Positions 7,067-10,538 of a stretch of 10,538 nt of DNA are shown here, one piece after another; within the stretch, counting starts at the first letter, position 1; each line of letters opens with the position of its first letter. A model generated the notes under the pieces. It saw only the letters and a list, made by a program, of their open reading frames with translations. It did not search any database and had not been told where the DNA came from. A program made the position numbers and the translations under genes. The stretch is from Clostridia bacterium. Its GTDB lineage: Bacteria; Bacillota; Clostridia; Oscillospirales; Acutalibacteraceae. Location of the stretch: positions 1 through 10,538 of the forward strand of contig CAAGND010000307.1 of NCBI GenBank assembly GCA_900771185.1. The letters run 5' to 3'.

Positions 7067-7915
7067 ATGAAAGCTTTATCTTTCGGAGAAATATTATGGG
7101 ATGTTTATATAGATAAAAAGTGTTTAGGCGGTGCACCGCTTAATTTTGCCGCTCATTTTGCAAAGCACGGCGGGGAATCATATATGTTATCGGCTTTGGG
7201 AAATGACGAATTAGGAATATCCGCTTTGAGAAAACTCTCTGATTGGAAGGTCAATTCAGAATATGTTTCCGTACTGAATGACAGTCCGACAGGCTGCTGT
7301 ATGGTTACACTTAATGAACAATCCGTGCCTGAGTATGACCTGTTGCAGAATGTTGCCTATGACCATATACCTTTTAAAACTATCTCAGATAACTTTGATC
7401 TGCTGTATTTCGGTACATTAGCGCTCAGAAGCGATGATAACCTTGCAGTATTAAAAAGGTTGATAAGGGAAAATTATTTTTCGGAGATTATGGTGGACAT
7501 AAATATTCGAGCACCGTTTTCTTCAAGAGCTTCTGTACAATTTTCAGTTAAAAATGCTACAGTGTTAAAAATCAGCGAAGAGGAGTTGCCGATAGTTGCC
7601 GAATTTCTCGGTATTTCCCATTTGACAAATTATATTGATTTTTCAATGGAGTTAGCTAAGCAATATAACAACCTGAAATGTATTATTATAACCCGCGGAG
7701 CTGACGGTGCTTATGCATTAGACTGTAAAACGGGCAAAAAATACAGTTGTCCCGCTGTAAAAAGTAGAGTTCTGTCAACTGTAGGTGCGGGCGACAGCTT
7801 TGCGGCCACTTTCATATATTGGTTTTTGCGGCAAAGAGATATGCAATACTGCTTAAATTCTGCCGCACAAGTTGCAGGATATGTTGTATCAAAATATGAT
7901 GCTGTTCCCGATTAA
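7067..7915 (+). CDS. PfkB-family sugar kinase, probably fructokinase
   Basis: It probably phosphorylates fructose to fructose 6-phosphate with ATP in the cytoplasm, feeding the fructose released by the preceding GH32 enzyme into glycolysis. The 282-residue ribokinase-fold protein shows the PfkB N-terminal signature GGAPLNFAAHFAKHGG (21-36) and the C-terminal signature STVGAGDSFAATF (237-249) with catalytic base D243. The GGAPLN form is typical of bacterial fructokinases. The length is slightly short, but both signatures and the C-terminal helices are present, so it looks complete. The gap to GH32 is only 7 bases. The Shine-Dalgarno GGTGAT (7055-7060) overlaps the GH32 stop codon, so the two are probably translationally coupled. 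Substrate is inferred from context and signature; another ketose cannot be excluded. Confidence 0.9.
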   Translation: MKALSFGEILWDVYIDKKCLGGAPLNFAAHFAKHGGESYMLSALGNDELGISALRKLSDWKVNSEYVSVLNDSPTGCCMVTLNEQSVPEYDLLQNVAYDHIPFKTISDNFDLLYFGTLALRSDDNLAVLKRLIRENYFSEIMVDINIRAPFSSRASVQFSVKNATVLKISEEELPIVAEFLGISHLTNYIDFSMELAKQYNNLKCIIITRGADGAYALDCKTGKKYSCPAVKSRVLSTVGAGDSFAATFIYWFLRQRDMQYCLNSAAQVAGYVVSKYDAVPD

Positions 7916-7995
7916 ACGGGTAAATATAGGGAATACGAGAACCTAAAAATAACAGACAGCAATAGCCTTTTTTCAGGTGTCTCTGCTAAGACTTC

Positions 7996-8020
7996 GCTAA
8001 TCAGAGTCAATTCTATTAGC
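7996..8020 (+). other. hairpin downstream of the fructokinase gene
   Basis: GCTAAT and AGA (7996-8001, 8003-8005) pair with TCT and ATTAGC (8012-8020), a 9-bp stem with one bulged C. No U-tract follows directly. The 140 bases between the fructokinase stop and the terminator at 8059 otherwise show nothing I can name. Confidence 0.4.
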
Positions 8021-8058
8021 TGTTAAAATCTGATGAAAGTTAGCCTTGGGATAACATC

Positions 8059-8095
8059 AAAACACCGTGAAACCCTCATGTTTACAGTGTTTTTT
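8059..8095 (+). terminator. terminator of the GH32-fructokinase operon
   Basis: AAAACAC (8059-8065) pairs with GTGTTTT (8087-8093). The stem continues through further pairs with one mismatch and one bulge to a loop near 8074-8080, and it ends in six T (8090-8095). It lies about 145 bases beyond the fructokinase stop and just inside the right island boundary. Confidence 0.7.
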
Positions 8096-8133
8096 GCACT
8101 TGGTTTATAAGCAAAAAATCGGTTCGGGGGCTT

Positions 8134-8176
8134 CTCCTAAGGGTTAGTTGTCAGTTCGATTCCGGCAGGGGTGCCA
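8134..8176 (+). pseudogene. displaced 3' half of tRNA-Arg (right attachment remnant)
   Basis: It matches the intact tRNA from the first base of the anticodon loop (4297) through CCA. The first 29 bases are identical. Two differences follow: T to C at 8163, which makes an A-C mismatch in the T stem, and loss of one acceptor G. No tRNA 5' half precedes it, so it cannot make a tRNA. It runs into its own strong terminator at 8182-8212. This is the expected signature of an element integrated at a tRNA anticodon loop. Confidence 0.85.
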
Positions 8177-8181
8177 AAGAC

Positions 8182-8212
8182 AAGACCTCGTTCTTCGGAA
8201 CGAGGTCTTTTT
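8182..8212 (+). terminator. native tRNA-Arg terminator
   Basis: A perfect 12-bp stem (8182-8193 with 8198-8209) is capped by a TTCG tetraloop closed by C-G, and ends in a run of T to 8212. It follows the displaced tRNA 3' half by 5 bases. Read the other way it could also slow transcription out of the convergent MerR-family gene, though the minus-strand tract is poor. Confidence 0.88.
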
Positions 8213-8248
8213 GACATTCTGACATGCCCTTGCGAGCGTGCTTTTGAT

Positions 8249-9046
8249 TTAATCGTTTTCAATGGGAAGCTGGATTTCAGTCAGCCAATCCTCTGTATTT
8301 TCCTTGTTCCATACACCGTCGATATAACATTCACGGGGAAAGCCGCTGATTTTGTATCCGTTCTCGTTCGTATATTTCATAATGTAGGCGTAGGCGTCTC
8401 CCAACTGACTGTAAGCGCCTTTATGATAGATACAGACGGCTTTTGTCGCCGGAAGAGTTCTGAATTTAATTCTCTCGTTCCCTATTCCGGCTTTGACGAC
8501 AGCCTGCGAATATCTCACCCGAATGTCGGTCTCCCTGTGCTCGCCGTCAAGATACTCACAGAAGCAGTAGTCCGGATTGGCACACTCGATATTGGGATTA
8601 AGTCTGCGGCATTCAGTGGCAGAGCCGAGCACCAGAGCTGTCACTTCACTGTAATCTTTCAGGCGTCTTTCCTCACTGTAAACAACTGTTTCAGGGATTT
8701 CCTTAATCACCGCATGATACTTCATTTCTTTGTCCTCCGATAAATATTTTATTATGGAGAGCTGAATCGAAATATCGGTCTGCTTTTGTCGAAGCTCTTT
8801 TTCCTTTGTTTGGAGAACATCTCGGAGCGGCGTCCCGCTCAGGCATGCTCTGATTTCATCCACGGAAAAATCAAGCTGACGAAGTGCTTTGATTGTTGCC
8901 GCTGTTTCCAGCTGCTTTGTCTCGTAGAACCGGTAGCCTGACCACTCATCTACTTTCTCCGGGATAAGCAGTCCCTCCTTTTCATAAAAGCGCAGCGCCT
9001 TGACCGTCAGCATCGAAAGCTTTGAAAATTCACCGATTTTCAGCAT
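8249..9046 (-). CDS. MerR-family regulator with GyrI-like ligand-binding domain
   Basis: A 265-residue cytoplasmic transcription factor of the BmrR type. Residues 1-70 form the winged-helix MerR domain (MLKIGEFSKLSMLTVKALRF, then YEKEGLLIPE, GYRFY and the LDFSVDEI turn). Residues ~75-105 look like the dimerisation coiled coil (KEKELRQKQTDISIQLSII). Residues ~110-265 are a GyrI-like/AraC-effector-binding domain with HAVIKEIPE, a cysteine-bearing NPDYCFCEY segment, and an HKGAYSQLGDAYAYI motif. Such domains usually bind cationic or aromatic small molecules. The ATG at 9046 has GGAGG 7 bases upstream; an in-frame GTG at 9064 would put that site inside the gene. It is divergent from a cation exporter. 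An operator-like dyad sits in its own promoter, suggesting autoregulation. The ligand is unknown. Confidence 0.92.
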   Translation of the reverse strand: MLKIGEFSKLSMLTVKALRFYEKEGLLIPEKVDEWSGYRFYETKQLETAATIKALRQLDFSVDEIRACLSGTPLRDVLQTKEKELRQKQTDISIQLSIIKYLSEDKEMKYHAVIKEIPETVVYSEERRLKDYSEVTALVLGSATECRRLNPNIECANPDYCFCEYLDGEHRETDIRVRYSQAVVKAGIGNERIKFRTLPATKAVCIYHKGAYSQLGDAYAYIMKYTNENGYKISGFPRECYIDGVWNKENTEDWLTEIQLPIEND

Positions 9047-9066
9047 CCCGTCACCTCCACGCACTC

Positions 9067-9097
9067 ATTCTAAGCCCTCCCCTAAAAGGAGAGTCAA
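9067..9097 (-). promoter_or_regulatory. MerR-type promoter with 19-base spacer and operator dyad
   Basis: On the minus strand the -35 TTGACT (9097-9092) and -10 TAGAAT (9072-9067) are separated by 19 bases, the over-long spacing typical of promoters activated by MerR proteins. The spacer overlaps an inverted repeat, CTCCCCT/AGGAGAG (9077-9083 with 9087-9093), with one mismatch. It reads toward the MerR-family gene, with a predicted start near 9060, so the regulator probably controls itself. Confidence 0.75.
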
Positions 9098-9139
9098 GAG
9101 GGTTTTTATAAGAATTTTCCGCGTGACGTTTTTTCTAAA

Positions 9140-9190
9140 TATAATTATTGTACAATCCATTTTTTGTAATGTCAATATTATAATTATTGT
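9140..9190. repeat. 12-bp direct repeat pair flanking a minus-strand promoter
   Basis: TATAATTATTGT occurs at 9140-9151 and again at 9179-9190, 39 bases apart. The two copies flank the minus-strand promoter at 9147-9175. They may be binding sites or just AT-rich coincidence. Confidence 0.5.
9147..9175 (-). promoter_or_regulatory. second promoter upstream of the MerR-family gene
   Basis: A consensus -35 TTGACA (9175-9170) and a -10 TACAAT (9152-9147) with a 17-base spacer read toward the MerR-family gene, about 50 bases upstream of the 19-base-spacer promoter. It could give basal expression. The ATTGTACAAT palindrome (9147-9156) overlaps the -10. Confidence 0.6.
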
Positions 9191-9199
9191 GTTATCTCG

Positions 9200-9228
9200 T
9201 TGATTTTTTCACAAATCTTCTATATAAT
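9200..9228 (+). promoter_or_regulatory. sigma-A promoter of the CDF transporter
   Basis: TTGATT (9200-9205) and TATAAT (9223-9228) are 17 bases apart. Transcription would begin near 9235, leaving a 5' leader of about 25 bases with a strong GGAGGTG at 9247-9253. Confidence 0.75.
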
Positions 9229-9259
9229 TGATTCGAAAGTTTTTTCGGAGGTGTGAGCA

Positions 9260-10105
9260 ATAAAACAAAACACAAAAATTACGCTCTCGGTTTGCGGGTT
9301 TGCGTTTGCTGCGAACCTTGTGCTGTTCTCCGTTAAGCTTTATGTCGGGCTTTCATCAAACAGCATCAGTATATTTTCCGACGCCGTCAACAACATGTTT
9401 GACAGCCTGTCGGGGCTTGTCACTTTTATATGCCTAATGTGCGTTGCCTCAAGCACAAAGACAGACGCGGACCCCGTTATCCGCAAAGCGGAGCAGCTTT
9501 TTTCATTTATCATATCAGTTATCACAACGCTTGCCGGATTTTATTTTCTGTATAATTCCCTTGAGCGGTTCCTGTATCCGGCTCCGGTGTGGTACATGAC
9601 AAAATATCTTGTTCTGATATGCGTCACTGCGGCCGCAAAGCTCATGATGTTCATGTTCTACCGCCTTATGAGCAAAAAGTCTGCCTCTTCGGTTATACGG
9701 GTGCTCGCGCTCGACAGTCTGCTCGATTTCTTCATCACCTGCGCCACCGTGATTTCGCTCGTGCTTTCACAAAACGCGGGGGTCGCCGTTGACGCGATTT
9801 TCGGCCTTGTGATAAGCTGCGTGATAATCATATCGGCGGTCAAAATGGTTTTGTCCGGAGCGGCCTCACTGATAAACTTCGTAAGCTCCGAGCGCCGTGA
9901 GACCGTGAGGGAAATAATATGCGGCAATCCGGCAGTCAGCGACTGCGCGGAGATAAAATATCTCACGGATTCCGATGACGTTTACGCATATGCCCGCATC
10001 TCGTTTCAGGCGGATGCCGACAGTGCGCAGATAGAAAAGGCTGTGTCTCAAATATCGGAGGAATGTGCAGAAAAAACCGGCATAAGAGTGAATGTGATCC
10101 GGTAA
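9260..10105 (+). CDS. cation diffusion facilitator family metal exporter
   Basis: A membrane antiporter that exports a divalent metal in exchange for protons. Counting from codon 9260 it has 281 residues: about six membrane segments up to residue ~205, then a small cytoplasmic domain (~206-281) of ferredoxin-like pattern. Helix 2 carries SDAVNNMFD, placing N44 and D48 at the usual metal ligands. Helix 5 carries DSLLD, D152 and D156. This N-D/D-D set is, from memory, nearer to manganese-type than zinc-type members. The reading frame has no ATG, GTG or TTG between its upstream stop (9254) and GTG at 9320, yet the conserved helix 1 begins before 9320. GGAGGTG lies 6 bases before an AUA at 9260, so AUA is the apparent start. 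The phosphoesterase gene follows without a terminator. The divergent MerR-family gene may regulate it. Confidence 0.85.
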   Translation: MKQNTKITLSVCGFAFAANLVLFSVKLYVGLSSNSISIFSDAVNNMFDSLSGLVTFICLMCVASSTKTDADPVIRKAEQLFSFIISVITTLAGFYFLYNSLERFLYPAPVWYMTKYLVLICVTAAAKLMMFMFYRLMSKKSASSVIRVLALDSLLDFFITCATVISLVLSQNAGVAVDAIFGLVISCVIIISAVKMVLSGAASLINFVSSERRETVREIICGNPAVSDCAEIKYLTDSDDVYAYARISFQADADSAQIEKAVSQISEECAEKTGIRVNVIR

Positions 10106-10125
10106 AAAATATACAGTGAAAACCG

Positions 10126-10160
10126 AAAGGAGGAGCGGCTGCGAAAAGCCGCAGAAAGGC
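10126..10160 (+). promoter_or_regulatory. ribosome binding site with a hairpin between Shine-Dalgarno and start codon
   Basis: A strong AAAGGAGG (10126-10133) lies 27 bases before the ATG at 10161, too far for normal use. Between them GCGGCT (10135-10140) pairs with AGCCGC (10147-10152). Folding removes 18 bases and leaves an effective spacing of 9. A closer GAAAGG (10154-10159) is only one base from the ATG and is unlikely to be used. Confidence 0.55.
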
Positions 10161-10538
10161 ATGAACAACAAAAAAGCCAAAAAGGGAAAGAGAGGCAAGA
10201 CGGTGCTCAAGGTTCTCGGCATCATCCTTGCAGTCATAGTTATTTTCTGTTCGGTAACGGCAGTGATCAGCGTTATCGGAAACAAAGCAAACACCGAAAA
10301 GGCTCAGGCTGTTGCAACGGTCGAAAAAGAGGATACTCTCGTTCCTCAAAAGGACGAGAATGGCTACTGGACTTTTACAACAGACCGGGATTTTAAAGTT
10401 CTTCAGCTCACGGACGTACATATCGGAGGCGGCTGGCTGTCGCTTAAAAAAGACTCCATGGCTCTCAATGCCGTTGCCGCCATGATTTCCGAGGAGAAGC
10501 CGGATCTTGTGATCGTGACCGGCGATATTGCGTTCCCC
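10161..10538 (+). CDS. membrane-anchored calcineurin-like metallophosphoesterase (5' part)
   Basis: Only the first 126 residues are in the window. A very basic cytoplasmic start (MNNKKAKKGKRGK) precedes one hydrophobic segment at ~15-40, which should act as a membrane anchor with the catalytic domain outside. A linker to ~75 leads into the calcineurin-like fold: FKVLQLTDVHIGG with metal ligands D85 and H87, then LVIVTGDIAFP with D122. The remaining metal-binding motifs lie beyond the window end. Such proteins cleave phosphoesters; the substrate cannot be told from this part. It follows the cation exporter by 55 bases with no terminator between, so they are probably co-transcribed. The start at 10161 is the only one giving the anchor, and its ribosome binding site has an inserted hairpin. 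Confidence 0.88.
   Translation, partial: MNNKKAKKGKRGKTVLKVLGIILAVIVIFCSVTAVISVIGNKANTEKAQAVATVEKEDTLVPQKDENGYWTFTTDRDFKVLQLTDVHIGGGWLSLKKDSMALNAVAAMISEEKPDLVIVTGDIAFP

Larger units (their letters stand above)
4236..8133. mobile_element. tRNA-Arg-associated island carrying fructan-use genes
   Basis: The island is defined by tRNA sequences. The native tRNA 5' half stops in the anticodon loop at about 4235. The displaced 3' half starts at the first anticodon-loop base at 8134. Between them are an intact tRNA-Arg, the AraC-family regulator, GH32 hydrolase and fructokinase. Under a classical tRNA-integration model the left boundary would instead lie in the anticodon loop of the intact tRNA at 4297. 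The interior genes are clearly more AT-rich than both flanks. There is no integrase, excisionase, replication or mobilisation gene, so it is either a decayed element or one moved in trans. Boundaries are inferred from the repeats alone. Confidence 0.65.

Noticed and set aside
8171..8743. Plus-strand open frame over the MerR-family gene
   Set aside because: It is antisense to a clearly conserved protein, lacks a ribosome binding site and begins at the tRNA remnant/terminator.
9253..9336. GTG at 9253 as start of the cation exporter through a frameshift
   Set aside because: It would need a +1/-1 shift near 9260-9280. The GTG is only one base from GGAGG. The AUA in the correct frame explains the data more simply.
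4613..10538. Defence or toxin-antitoxin system in the island or right flank
   Set aside because: Every gene there matches a sugar-use, regulatory, transport or phosphoesterase family; no nuclease, toxin or paired small gene is seen.

Overview
The window looks like a chromosomal segment of a low-GC-phylum Gram-positive anaerobe, most likely class Clostridia and perhaps the Oscillospirales/Ruminococcaceae group. Reasons: strong AGGAGG-type ribosome binding sites, near-consensus sigma-A promoters, a pgk-tpiA-gpmI glycolytic cluster, and MerR, CDF and phosphoesterase genes of Firmicute type. The taxon is inferred from style and was not searched. The left and right flanks use GC-rich third codon positions. 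The stretch from about 4.4 to 8.1 kb is conspicuously AT-rich.

Left flank (1-3990, minus strand): a glycolytic operon pgk -> tpiA -> gpmI, read from a clear sigma-A promoter at 3961-3989 and closed by a terminator at 79-117. The three enzymes are phosphoglycerate kinase, triosephosphate isomerase and cofactor-independent phosphoglycerate mutase. The 241-base pgk-tpiA gap is unusually long and holds a large nested inverted-repeat element. A possible further minus-strand gene starts near 62 and leaves the window.

Middle (4060-8212): a small island inserted in a tRNA-Arg(CCU) gene. A strong promoter (4060-4088) leads into the 5' half of a tRNA-Arg gene. That half is itself broken by two tandem hairpin units and stops in the anticodon loop. 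An intact tRNA-Arg(CCU) follows at 4266-4340. After about 3.8 kb of AT-rich DNA comes a displaced tRNA 3' half (8134-8176), which begins at the first base of the anticodon loop and runs into a strong terminator. The cargo is an AraC-family regulator, divergent from a GH32 fructan/sucrose hydrolase and a PfkB-type fructokinase. Together they would release fructose from a beta-fructoside and phosphorylate it. No integrase and no sugar transporter lie inside.

Right flank (8213-10538): a MerR-family regulator with a GyrI-like ligand domain, with an apparent autoregulatory 19-bp-spacer promoter. Divergent from it is a cation diffusion facilitator that seems to start at an AUA codon. Next comes a membrane-anchored calcineurin-like phosphoesterase, cut by the window end, whose Shine-Dalgarno is separated from the ATG by a hairpin.

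I did not find a wholly new multi-gene system. The most notable items are the split tRNA with its island, the tandem hairpin insertion in the tRNA, the intercistronic structured element, the AUA start and the hairpin-bridged ribosome binding site.
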